DNA of 37,183 bases from Ruminiclostridium sp. (lineage in GTDB: Bacteria > Bacillota > Clostridia > Oscillospirales > Ruminococcaceae). The stretch covers positions 1 through 37,183 of the forward strand of contig JAIKZF010000038.1 of assembly GCA_024682455.1 (NCBI GenBank), in the 5' to 3' direction. Positions 24,898 to 33,769 of the stretch are shown piece after piece; the stretch's first letter is position 1, and the number at the start of each line of letters is the position of its first letter. The notes under the pieces are model-generated. The model saw nothing but the letters and a program-made list of their open reading frames with translations, made no database searches and was not told the DNA's origin. Position numbers and translations under genes: made by a program.

Positions 24898-26103
24898 ATG
24901 GAAATGATGAAAAAGAACAGGTTCACATACGCGGCAGGCGATATTTTAGATCTGGCCGACGATGCGCTTGTGATGACGACAGACGAGTCCTGCCGCCCCT
25001 TCGGTACGTTAAACGGTGATCTCTGGAATCACGGCGGTGCCGCATTGTTCGGCATCAGGCGCGATCTCCGTCATAAAGGCGAGAAGCTCAAAGCCGGAGA
25101 TATACGGATAACGAGAGGCTACAACCGGACAATGAATAAGGATTATACCTGCATAGTCGCGTGTATGCCTTTGTGTACAGGAAGCTGGGACAGAGAGCTG
25201 ATAGCGGACTGCTACCGCAGATGCATCGAAACGGCAGTCATGAAAGGCAAAAAAAATCTGTTTTTCCCGCTGATCGGCGAGAGTGACAGTACGGATACCG
25301 ACGGTCTGCTGATCTGCGCGGAGTACGCGATAAACGACGCCCTCGGCAGGCTCGGCGCCGATAAGCCCATCGACGTGACCGTTGTTCTGAGCGACGAGGT
25401 GTTCTCGTATATAGTGCCGCTTGAGGAGATGATGACAGGCGGACATCTGCCGGAGCCGGAGTGGCAGGCTGCACACGGCAGCCCTGAGCGCGCCGCCGGA
25501 GAATACGCGGCAAAGAAGCAGGCTTTCCTGACAAGCAAAAGAGAACGTGAGCGCAGTGCCGTTACCGAAAGCATCGTAAAGCGGATAAAGCGGGAAAAGG
25601 AAGCCTTCCTTGCCGAAAATGCCGACAGATACGCGGACGAAAAGCCGGAAAAGATACTGAAAATATTCCGCACGGAAAAGATAGACGGCATAATACAGAA
25701 CTGGTGCGACAGTCCGAACCCGCTCAGGGGACTGGAAAAATATGCCCGCGCTGAAAACAGCCGCAACAGCCTCGCGCAGACGACAGGTATCTCGGCGCAG
25801 ACTCTGACCGACATAAACGGCAAGCACAAGCTCCCCGCGCGAGAGACCCTTCTGGCGTTGGCCGCAGGCATGAAGCTGCCATACGACGAAAGGCTGGAGC
25901 TTATGATGTACCGCGACGAGGATATGCGCTACCCGTCCACCGAAAAGGAAATACTGATCGAGAAGTGCATAGACGAAACGGGCTACGACGAAAACGATAT
26001 GACGTATAAGGAGCTGAACGATCTGGTCTACAAAATGTCGGGCGAAAGGTTCAGCATCTACGACGGGACAGGCATATCGCTCGCCGCGAATAAGGATAAA
26101 TAA
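24898..26103 (+). CDS. Macro-domain protein with C-terminal HTH-like domain
   Basis: N-terminus AAGDILDLADDALVMTTDESCRPFGTLNGDLWNHGGAALF...NLFFPLIGES fits a macro fold. C-terminus NSLAQTTGISAQTLTDINGKHKLPARETLLALAAGMKLPYDERLELM is XRE-like. Confidence 0.7.
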   Translation: MEMMKKNRFTYAAGDILDLADDALVMTTDESCRPFGTLNGDLWNHGGAALFGIRRDLRHKGEKLKAGDIRITRGYNRTMNKDYTCIVACMPLCTGSWDRELIADCYRRCIETAVMKGKKNLFFPLIGESDSTDTDGLLICAEYAINDALGRLGADKPIDVTVVLSDEVFSYIVPLEEMMTGGHLPEPEWQAAHGSPERAAGEYAAKKQAFLTSKRERERSAVTESIVKRIKREKEAFLAENADRYADEKPEKILKIFRTEKIDGIIQNWCDSPNPLRGLEKYARAENSRNSLAQTTGISAQTLTDINGKHKLPARETLLALAAGMKLPYDERLELMMYRDEDMRYPSTEKEILIEKCIDETGYDENDMTYKELNDLVYKMSGERFSIYDGTGISLAANKDK

Positions 26104-26126
26104 AGGCTTCACGCCTGTACCGGAAT

Positions 26127-26152
26127 TATTCAGCCGTCGGCTGAAGCTTTTT
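26127..26152 (+). terminator. Intrinsic terminator
   Basis: TTCAGCC-GTC-GGCTGAA followed by GCTTTTTT. Confidence 0.8.
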
Positions 26153-26230
26153 TCTCTCCGATATGTTATAATACGATCATGGAAGCCGGAAACGGCGAAA
26201 AACGATAATAACATAACGGAGGAAACGGCT

Positions 26231-26848
26231 ATGACAGACCACATCATCACAAACACCATAACAGCCCCGGCGTATATCCGCAGCGGATCGTCGGGTATAA
26301 GAGAGGTGCCTCTCGACAGCGAGCTGCTCTCGAAGCGCATCATCGTTCTCAACGGCGAGATCACGCCGGAGACCGCGGTGGGGTTCTTCATGAGTATGCA
26401 GTACCTCACCCGCACGAACGAGCCTATAAACATCTATATCTACTCTCCGGGCGGCGACGTGACCGCGGGCAGAGCGATATACGACATGATGCAGGGCTGC
26501 CGCAATGAGGTAAGGACTTACTGCATCGGCATGGCGGCAAGCATGGCGGCGGTGCTGCTGGCTGCGGGGACTCACGGCTCACGCTTTATACTCCCGAACG
26601 GCGAGGTAATGATCCATGAGGTGCTCACCAAGAGCATCGGCGGCTCAGCCACCTCGATCACTAAGCTCTGCGCCTCGATCAACGAGGTCAGGGACATTAT
26701 GAACGGCATACTGGCGAATCACACCGGCAAAACCGTCAAGGAGATAAACAAGGCTACCTCCTTCGACAACTACATGAACGCTGAGCAGGCGATAGAGTTC
26801 GGTATATGTGATAAGATAGTGACTGACATTTTCGGGGAGGCTGAGTAA
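26231..26848 (+). CDS. ClpP-like serine protease
   Basis: INIYIYSPGGDVTAGRAIYDMM, GMAASMAA (Ser), MIHEVL (His), FDNYMNAEQAIEFGICDKI (Asp). The catalytic triad appears intact. GGAGGAAA Shine-Dalgarno. Confidence 0.93.
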   Translation: MTDHIITNTITAPAYIRSGSSGIREVPLDSELLSKRIIVLNGEITPETAVGFFMSMQYLTRTNEPINIYIYSPGGDVTAGRAIYDMMQGCRNEVRTYCIGMAASMAAVLLAAGTHGSRFILPNGEVMIHEVLTKSIGGSATSITKLCASINEVRDIMNGILANHTGKTVKEINKATSFDNYMNAEQAIEFGICDKIVTDIFGEAE

Positions 26849-26849
26849 T

Positions 26850-28100
26850 ATGATGACAAATGAGAACACGGGAACAGTAAGGATAGCGCAGGGCTGCTCG
26901 TACAGCCTCGACGACCTGAGGACGGGTATCAACAACAACATTCTGGCGGTAGGCTCCAGCGGTACGGGAAAGACCCGCTCGCTGGTCATTCCGGCGCTTC
27001 ATGAGGCTGTCGGCTCCTACTTTATCGTAGACCCCAAGGGTCTGCTTTACCGGAGCTTCGCACCGTACCTTGAGAGCAAGGGCTATGTGACAAAGCTCAT
27101 CAACTTTGCGGATCCGGCTCACTCCGACGGCTACAACCCCATGGAATGCATACATTCGACGCAGGATATCATCAAGCTCGCGGAGCTTATCACCGATTCA
27201 AAGCAGACCGTAGGCACAGACCCGTTCTGGGATCAGAACGAGATGATATATCTGTGCGCGCTGACAGGCTACCTTTACGAGACCAGGATCATGCCCATGA
27301 ATATCAGCTCTATACTCAAGCTCAATAACGAGGGTGAGCGCGACGGAGAGTATGACAAGTCCTCAAAGCTCCGCAGGCGGTTTCATGAGCACAAGCGTAA
27401 AAACCCGGACAGCTGGGCGTGCATGAAGTTCGACGAGGTGGACGTCACGCCGTACAAGACCTACGACTGCATCAGGTCGACGCTCTCCGGCAAGTTCTCA
27501 AAGCTCGACACAAAGGAGCTTCGCACGATGATGCGCAAGGGCAGGTTAAGCTTTACCGACGCCGCGACCCGCAAGACCGCCGTGTTCGTGACCATAAGCG
27601 ACACCGACAGATCAATGGATATGCTCGCCAACCTCTTCTTTTCACAGGCTTTGAACAGTCTCTGCGACTACGCCGACAAGGAATGCGGCGGAAGGCTCCC
27701 CATACCGGTGCGGCTGATACTCGACGACTTCGCCACCAACGTCACGATAAGAGAGTTCCCGCGAATGATCGCGTCCATACGCTCCCGCGGCATATCTACC
27801 ATGCTCCTTATACAGGCGGAGTCGCAGCTTGAGCAGAACTACAAGCAGGACGCCCGCACCATAATCTCCAACTGCGACACCTACGTCTATCTCGGCACAA
27901 ACGACCTGAACACAGCAGAAGCGATAAGCAAGCGCTGTGACCGCGAACTCTGGGACGTTCTGTATATGCCCAGAGGACGCTGCTGGGTGTTCCGCAGCGG
28001 CGATCAGCCGGTAAACGCAAAGCTCGTCGACCCCGTGCCGCTCATTGAAGAAATGAAAGACAGCGTGAAAAAGGAATATACCGAAGAGCTGCCCGCGTAA
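26850..28100 (+). CDS. Soluble VirD4/TraG-like (HerA/FtsK superfamily) ATPase
   Basis: ILAVGSSGTGKTRSLVIPAL (Walker A), YFIVDPKGLLYRSFAPYL, VRLILDDFATN (Walker B), MIASIRSRGISTMLLIQAESQLEQNY, ISNCDTYVYLGTND. No N-terminal TM segments. Confidence 0.88.
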   Translation: MMTNENTGTVRIAQGCSYSLDDLRTGINNNILAVGSSGTGKTRSLVIPALHEAVGSYFIVDPKGLLYRSFAPYLESKGYVTKLINFADPAHSDGYNPMECIHSTQDIIKLAELITDSKQTVGTDPFWDQNEMIYLCALTGYLYETRIMPMNISSILKLNNEGERDGEYDKSSKLRRRFHEHKRKNPDSWACMKFDEVDVTPYKTYDCIRSTLSGKFSKLDTKELRTMMRKGRLSFTDAATRKTAVFVTISDTDRSMDMLANLFFSQALNSLCDYADKECGGRLPIPVRLILDDFATNVTIREFPRMIASIRSRGISTMLLIQAESQLEQNYKQDARTIISNCDTYVYLGTNDLNTAEAISKRCDRELWDVLYMPRGRCWVFRSGDQPVNAKLVDPVPLIEEMKDSVKKEYTEELPA

Positions 28101-28166
28101 AACGGGCTGCTCCCGGCAGGCGGTACCCCGGATCATCTCCGACAGTATTTTTTTCATCAAAAAGTA

Positions 28167-28195
28167 TTGTAAAAAAACAAAAAATATGATATACT
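28167..28195 (+). promoter_or_regulatory. Sigma-A promoter of the EAL gene
   Basis: TTGTAA - 17 bp - TATACT. Confidence 0.7.
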
Positions 28196-28201
28196 TTAAT
28201 G

Positions 28202-28304
28202 AAGAATAACTGTAGTGCGTTCACACTGAGCTCGGAAACATACTCTGATCAGGTGTGAAAACGCCGGAAGCCCCAAGGGGTCACACAAGCTGGGAGGTAT
28301 CCGT
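28202..28304 (+). promoter_or_regulatory. Structured 5' leader with mutually exclusive helices (candidate riboswitch/attenuator)
   Basis: GTGTGA(A) at 28253-28259 can pair with TTCACAC (28220-28226) or TCACAC (28281-28286). The Shine-Dalgarno GGGAGG is at 28292-28297. Confidence 0.45.
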
Positions 28305-29924
28305 ATGACGGAAGGTACGGAAAGAACAATGACGGAAAAGGAGCTGCTCGACAGCTTCGACGAGGCGCTGAGAGACGGACATATTTTTGTCTGCTATCAG
28401 CCGAAGATCAATCACGCGACAGGCAGAATGATAGGTGCCGAGGCGCTTATGCGCTGGAAGCACCCCGTTTACGGGCTCCAGTTCCCTTCCGACTTTATAC
28501 CCGTGCTTGAGCGCAACGATCTTATCCACCGCGCTGACCTGTACGTATTTGAACAGGTGTGCGCGTTCCAGAGACAGATCATAGACAGCAAGACTTCGCC
28601 TGTGCCTGTCTCCTTCAATATGTCGCGCCTCGATATGCTGCATGACAGCTATATCGACGACATTGAAAAGCTCCGCAAAAAGTACGATATACCCGTGAAG
28701 CTGCTTCACGCCGAGATAACCGAATCGTCCGCCGTGGGCGGTATGGAGCTCGTCATCGGCGTGCTTAAAAAGCTGCACGACTGCGGCTATAAGGTGGAGA
28801 TGGACGACTTCGGCAGCGGCTATTCGTCGCTCAATATGCTTAAGGATCTCGACGTGGACGTGATAAAGCTCGATATGCGTTTCCTGAGCGGCAATATCGG
28901 CGGACGCGGCGGTACTATAATCAGCTCTATCGTCCAGATGACAAAATGGCTCAATACGCCCGTCGTAGCGGAGGGAGTCGAGACTATCGAGCAGGCGGAC
29001 TATATGAAGAGCATCGGCTGCAGCTATATACAGGGCTATCTCTATTCAAAGCCCCTGACCGCCGACCAATTCATCGAAATGCTCCGCAGGCTCGACCATG
29101 AGCCCGCAGCCGCGGCTATGGACCTGATATCCGTCATGGACGCGGGTAAGTTCTGGGATCCGAACTCGCTGGAGACGCTGATATTCAACAGCTACGTCGG
29201 CGCGGCTGTGATCTTCAGATATCAGAACGGCAAATGCGATATTCTGCGTATCAATCAGAAATATATGAAAGAGATCGGCATGAATATGACCGAGAAGGAG
29301 ATACTGTGCTCCGACCCGTTCGAGGGCTTCGACGAGGCGAATCTCAAAAAGTTCACCGACACGCTGAAACGCGCCGCCAAGTCCTATGACGAGGAATCCT
29401 GCGAGACATGGCGCACAGTATGCTCGAAGATCTGCGGCAAGGACAAGATCTGCGTGCGCACAGACCTGCGCATGATAGGCAAGGCGGACGACGAGTATAT
29501 CTACTACGCCACAGTCCGCAATATCACGTCGGAGAAGAAGCGCTTCGGCGAGATCGAGGAGAGCGAGCGCAAATTCCGTATGGCAAGCGAGCAGGTCAAC
29601 GTATACGCCTGGGAGTATATTTTCGCCACAAAGCAGATGAGACCGTGCTTCCGCTGCATGAGGGATCTCGGTGTACCTCCGGTGGTGGAGAATTACCCCG
29701 CGCCGCTGTTTGACAGCGGGCTGTTCCCCCGCGACTATGAGGAGATGTACTATGATATGCTCCATAAGCTCGAAGCGGGACAGGAATCAGCCGAGGCGGT
29801 CATACCGCTCACAGTCGGGCGTATACCCTTCCATGTGCGCTATACGACCGAGTTCGACGAGAACGGCAAGCCCCTCAAGGCGTACGGCTCGGCGGCTATT
29901 GTAGCGGACGGGAAGAAAGCATGA
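28305..29924 (+). CDS. EAL-domain c-di-GMP phosphodiesterase with C-terminal PAS-like region
   Basis: GAEALMRW, FNMSRLD, AEITESS, MDDFGSGYSSL, VIKLDMRFL, VVAEGVET, IQGYLYSKP: the catalytic EAL residues are present. Confidence 0.95.
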   Translation: MTEGTERTMTEKELLDSFDEALRDGHIFVCYQPKINHATGRMIGAEALMRWKHPVYGLQFPSDFIPVLERNDLIHRADLYVFEQVCAFQRQIIDSKTSPVPVSFNMSRLDMLHDSYIDDIEKLRKKYDIPVKLLHAEITESSAVGGMELVIGVLKKLHDCGYKVEMDDFGSGYSSLNMLKDLDVDVIKLDMRFLSGNIGGRGGTIISSIVQMTKWLNTPVVAEGVETIEQADYMKSIGCSYIQGYLYSKPLTADQFIEMLRRLDHEPAAAAMDLISVMDAGKFWDPNSLETLIFNSYVGAAVIFRYQNGKCDILRINQKYMKEIGMNMTEKEILCSDPFEGFDEANLKKFTDTLKRAAKSYDEESCETWRTVCSKICGKDKICVRTDLRMIGKADDEYIYYATVRNITSEKKRFGEIEESERKFRMASEQVNVYAWEYIFATKQMRPCFRCMRDLGVPPVVENYPAPLFDSGLFPRDYEEMYYDMLHKLEAGQESAEAVIPLTVGRIPFHVRYTTEFDENGKPLKAYGSAAIVADGKKA

Positions 29925-29943
29925 CCTCCGCGACCTTCGCACG

Positions 29944-29966
29944 CAAAAAAAGCCGGCGAACCGGCT
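29944..29966 (+). terminator. Hairpin/terminator
   Basis: AAAAAAGCCGG-CGAA-CCGGCTT. Confidence 0.55.
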
Positions 29967-29985
29967 TCATCAGCTATTGATCCCG

Positions 29986-30014
29986 ACCTCCCGCGGCAGC
30001 TGACCGCGGGAGGC
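29986..30014. terminator. Hairpin between convergent genes
   Basis: CCTCCCGCGG-CAGCTGA-CCGCGGGAGG. Confidence 0.55.
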
Positions 30015-30035
30015 CGTTTGACTCTCGGGAACGTA

Positions 30036-30587
30036 TTATTCCTCGGGCTCGGTTTTTTCGGCGGGCTCGGGCTTTTCGGCGGGCTTCGGGGTGTCGGAGC
30101 GCACAGAGCCGCTGCCTGTTCTCACGCCGTATTTCAGCAGCTCGGCGGAAGCCATGATAAAGCCGCCGAACACCATTGCTCCGCAGCCGAAGGACTGGTC
30201 TCCTATATCAGCGATATTGTATGAGTTCATCGCTATCACCATGGGATAGAGCCCTACGATAAGCATGTGCACTATACCGCCGAATATCGCGGCATACGCC
30301 ACGGCATTCACGCCGTTTATCACCTCGGCTATGAACGGCGTCCCGAAGGTCCTGAGCTTGACCATGGCGATTATCATGAATATCACCGCCACAAGCACGG
30401 CAAGAAGATCAACTCCCTGAACCACAAGCTTACACAGCCTTTCGGTGTCGTGTATGAAGTCGCCCGGAGCCATAAGGCTCTTAACGAACGCCCAGCCGAA
30501 TATGGCCAGCGCCACTCCCGATATCACGCATACGGTCGCTATCAGAGCGACGGGCTCCAGTATTTTGAAATTTCTTTCGTCCTTCAT
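30036..30587 (-). CDS. Hypothetical polytopic membrane protein
   Basis: 183 aa with about four hydrophobic segments and a PKPAEKPEPAEKTEPEE tail. Confidence 0.8.
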   Translation of the reverse strand: MKDERNFKILEPVALIATVCVISGVALAIFGWAFVKSLMAPGDFIHDTERLCKLVVQGVDLLAVLVAVIFMIIAMVKLRTFGTPFIAEVINGVNAVAYAAIFGGIVHMLIVGLYPMVIAMNSYNIADIGDQSFGCGAMVFGGFIMASAELLKYGVRTGSGSVRSDTPKPAEKPEPAEKTEPEE

Positions 30588-30713
30588 GGTACTATCCCTC
30601 TCTTATTATAAGCAAATTCACGCGGCCTTCGGTGAAATTATAACACAAAACCGGGAAATTGTCAATAATTGTCCCGATACCGGCACAATTACCCGAAATC
30701 GCGCAGTAAACGA

Positions 30714-30742
30714 TTGAAAAAACATGATATTTATGATATAAT
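30714..30742 (+). promoter_or_regulatory. Sigma-A promoter of the TerB-N/ATPase/helicase operon
   Basis: TTGAAA - 17 bp - TATAAT. Confidence 0.75.
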
Positions 30743-30781
30743 GATACAGGATATCGGCTCGTGACGAAAGGGGGCGGCAGC

Positions 30782-32302
30782 GTGGATCCGAAAAAACAGC
30801 TCGAAGAGATATACAGGATCATAGAGCAGCTCGGTCAGGACGACAATCTGAAAAAGAACGCCTCGCAGGACGGCGTGTACAGCGACGAGCCCATACTGCG
30901 CACCGCCGCGCAGATACCGCGTCCCGCCGCCAAAGCCGCGGTTCCCGCGAAGATCAGGGATATGCGCGACCTCGCCTTTGCGGACCATATGTTCTGGCAG
31001 CCCAAGGAGCGCATTTTTATCGAACAGGCTCGCTTCATGGAGAGCTATGAGGACGATCTTGAATATACCGGGCAGTTAGAACTCTCGTTCCCTACCTATT
31101 CCGATCTTACGATCGAGCAGCTGCGCGGGTATTTCACCTGGCGCGCCGCAGTACGCAAAGGCGGCTTCCCCGACGCGCCGAAAGCCTTCATCTATATCTA
31201 CTGCTTTGAGCTGATAAACGGTATCGGAGCCGAAAGCCCCGAGGACAGCTGCGCAAAGCTTGCCCGGATACGCGACAGATACGGCGAAGACCGTTTCCTG
31301 AAACGTGACACGGAGCGCTGGATAAAGGATCTGGCCATATACCACAGACTTGCGCCGGAGCTCGCTTCCCTGCCCTCTGTCGGCGCCGAGCCTGCCGTTT
31401 ACGTGCTGACCCACCCCGGCGGGTATGACGACGGGGAGCTTTTCGGCGCGGTAAAGGAGCTGTCCGACTACCTGATCGAAACAAGCACGTATTATAAGGA
31501 ATACCCCGCCGAGGTCGCCGAGGTGACCTGCGGGCTTTTCCGCGCGCTGGCGGAATACTTCGGAGGAGACGGCAGCGAGCAGCTCATGAAAAAGCTGTAC
31601 ACCACGCATGCCAGATCACATCACTATCACAGGCTGTTCCTCGGAGCTGTTTTTGTGGATATGATGAGAGACAGGAGCTATGTCTACGAGCTGAATATCT
31701 GCGAGCATTACGAGTGCGAGAACGGTGTATACAGCTGCGATATGGTATATGTCCCGCCTCACAGGAATCACGTTATCGGCATGCTGCTGCGCGCCGTTGA
31801 CTATATGATGCGGAAAAGATACGGGTTCAGATATAAGCTCGGGAGCTGCAGGGTGAGCAGTGAGGACGAGAAGCTCATAAACGCTGCTATGGACAGGCTC
31901 GACGAGCACAAAAAACAGAACAGTATCAAAAAAGTTGAAATAGACGTGAGCAAGCTCGGAAATATAAGACATTCGGCGGACATTATCCGTGAGAAGCTTA
32001 TAGTCGATGACGAGGAGGACGGGACTCCCGCGGATCCCGTGCCGGAGCCCGGGCAGCCCGCGCCGGAGGACAGCGTTCTGCCGCTGAACGACGGCGAGCT
32101 GGGTTATCTGCGCTGCCTGCTTTACGGCGGAGACGCGAACGCCGCCGCAAAGTCCGCGGGCAGTATGCCCTCGCTGCTTGCCGACGCGATAAACGATAAG
32201 CTGTTCGATATGTTCGGGGACACGGTGATAGAGCTGTCCGGCGGCGAACCGAGCGTTATAGAGGATTATACGGACGAACTGAAAGGACTGATAACGACAT
32301 GA
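30782..32302 (+). CDS. TerB-N / TerB-C domain protein
   Basis: IFIEQARFMESYEDDLEYTGQLELSFPTYSDLTIEQLRGYFTWRAAVRKGGFPDAPKAFIYIYCFELINGIG is the TerB-N signature. GTG 30782 has GGGGG upstream; GTG 30761 is the alternative. Confidence 0.9.
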   Translation: MDPKKQLEEIYRIIEQLGQDDNLKKNASQDGVYSDEPILRTAAQIPRPAAKAAVPAKIRDMRDLAFADHMFWQPKERIFIEQARFMESYEDDLEYTGQLELSFPTYSDLTIEQLRGYFTWRAAVRKGGFPDAPKAFIYIYCFELINGIGAESPEDSCAKLARIRDRYGEDRFLKRDTERWIKDLAIYHRLAPELASLPSVGAEPAVYVLTHPGGYDDGELFGAVKELSDYLIETSTYYKEYPAEVAEVTCGLFRALAEYFGGDGSEQLMKKLYTTHARSHHYHRLFLGAVFVDMMRDRSYVYELNICEHYECENGVYSCDMVYVPPHRNHVIGMLLRAVDYMMRKRYGFRYKLGSCRVSSEDEKLINAAMDRLDEHKKQNSIKKVEIDVSKLGNIRHSADIIREKLIVDDEEDGTPADPVPEPGQPAPEDSVLPLNDGELGYLRCLLYGGDANAAAKSAGSMPSLLADAINDKLFDMFGDTVIELSGGEPSVIEDYTDELKGLITT

Positions 32303-33615
32303 AGATACCGAAGCGCATAGCCTCGGCTGTGATAAATTCTCTCAAGGGAGGCGTTGTTCCGCGTATCGGACTGCCCTACATCACTGTGGGCAGAGAGGCA
32401 GAGATAAACGCCCTGCTGCACGATGTCGACATCATCGCGGACGGAGGAGCGGCGTTCCGCTTCATCGTCGGCAAGTACGGAAGCGGCAAGAGCTTCCTGC
32501 TCCAGACTATACGCAGCCACGTTATGGACAGGGGATTCGTAGTGGTCGACGCCGACCTCTCACCCGAGAGGAGGCTCCAGGGCACAAAGGGACAGGGGCT
32601 CGCGACCTACAAGGAGCTTATCCGCAATATGTCCACCAAGACCTGCCCGGACGGCGGAGCCCTTACCCTGATACTCGACCGCTGGATAAGCGGCGTGCAG
32701 GCGGAGACCGCCGCAGACAGCGGGCTCGCTGCGGATTCGCCTGAGTTCGCGAAGCTGGTGGAAAAGAAGATATACACCGTGATAAGCTCGCTGAACGAAA
32801 TGGTGCACGGCTTCGATTTCGCAAGGCTGCTGACCATTTACTGCCGCGCCTGCACCGACGGGAACGACGAGGACAAGGCTAAGGTCGCGAAGTGGTTCCG
32901 CGGCGAGTACGCGAACAAGACCGACGCCAAGGCTGAGCTCGGCGTCAACATCATAGTAACCGACGACGATTGGTACGAGTATATCAAGCTTTTCGCGGCG
33001 TTTCTTAAAATGGCGGGCTACAACGGGCTGCTGGTGCTGATAGACGAGCTTGTGAACATCTACAAGGTACCGAACTCGATAACCCGCCAGTACAACTACG
33101 AAAAGATACTGACGATGTACAACGACACCCTGCAGGGCAAGGCAAAGCACCTCGGCATCATCATGGGCGGGACTCCGCAGTGCATCGAGGACACGCTGCG
33201 CGGCGTATACAGCTATGAGGCTCTGCGCTCGCGGCTCTCCGAGGGACGCTTCGGGCGCGAAGGCATAAAGGATATGCTTGCTCCCGTGATACATCTGGTG
33301 CCTCTCACCTATGAGGAGATGCTGGTGCTGACCGAAAAGCTGGCCGATATCCATGCCCAGCTCTTCGACTATGAGCAGCGCATGACCCAGGATGATATGA
33401 TCGCGTTCATTAAGACTGAATTCGGCAGGATAGGCGCGGATACGCATATCACGCCTCGCGAGGTCATACGCGACTTCATCGAGCTGCTGGATATCATTTA
33501 CCAGAACCCGGATATCAATATCACGGAGTTCATCGGCTCCGGCGGTATGAAGTTCACCGCTCCCGACGGCGGCGACGATGACGACAGCGGCGAGTTCGCG
33601 GAATTTGAGGTTTAA
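32299..33615 (+). CDS. BrxD-like P-loop ATPase (BREX ATP-binding domain, DUF2791)
   Basis: RIGLPYITVGREAEINALLHDVDIIADGGAAFRFIVGKYGSGKSFLLQTIR, VVDADLSPERRLQG, GLLVLIDELVNIYK. Start overlaps the TerB-N stop (ATGA). Confidence 0.9.
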   Translation: MKIPKRIASAVINSLKGGVVPRIGLPYITVGREAEINALLHDVDIIADGGAAFRFIVGKYGSGKSFLLQTIRSHVMDRGFVVVDADLSPERRLQGTKGQGLATYKELIRNMSTKTCPDGGALTLILDRWISGVQAETAADSGLAADSPEFAKLVEKKIYTVISSLNEMVHGFDFARLLTIYCRACTDGNDEDKAKVAKWFRGEYANKTDAKAELGVNIIVTDDDWYEYIKLFAAFLKMAGYNGLLVLIDELVNIYKVPNSITRQYNYEKILTMYNDTLQGKAKHLGIIMGGTPQCIEDTLRGVYSYEALRSRLSEGRFGREGIKDMLAPVIHLVPLTYEEMLVLTEKLADIHAQLFDYEQRMTQDDMIAFIKTEFGRIGADTHITPREVIRDFIELLDIIYQNPDINITEFIGSGGMKFTAPDGGDDDDSGEFAEFEV

Positions 33616-33618
33616 GAA

Positions 33619-33652
33619 GCCGCTTACGCTCGAGTGGCCGCTTACGCTCGAG
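33619..33652. repeat. Tandem pair of GCCGCTTACGCTCGAG, period 18 bp (element copy B)
   Basis: Perfect 16-mer pair, same family and period as 9802-9835. Followed by a 17-bp perfect hairpin at 33654-33689. Confidence 0.75.
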
Positions 33653-33653
33653 C

Positions 33654-33689
33654 CCGGGGGAAACTTTTTTGAAAAAAAGTTTCCCCCGG
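33654..33689. repeat. Perfect inverted repeat inside the repeat element
   Basis: CCGGGGGAAACTTTTTT-GA-AAAAAAGTTTCCCCCGG. Confidence 0.8.
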
Positions 33690-33769
33690 ACCCCCTTCAA
33701 AAAACTTTCAACCGCTTCGCTTTTAAATCAGAGAGTTATCTGCGTTATTCAAAAAGATTGGAATAAGTT

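Noticed and set aside
25009-26433. 474-aa minus-strand ORF
   Set aside because: Antisense to the macro-domain gene and spanning its terminator and the clpP promoter; no motif support.
26850-28100. Conjugative element (ICE) based on the VirD4/TraG homologue
   Set aside because: No relaxase, VirB4, VirB6 or integrase gene in the window, and the coupling protein lacks membrane anchors. A single TraG-like gene is insufficient.
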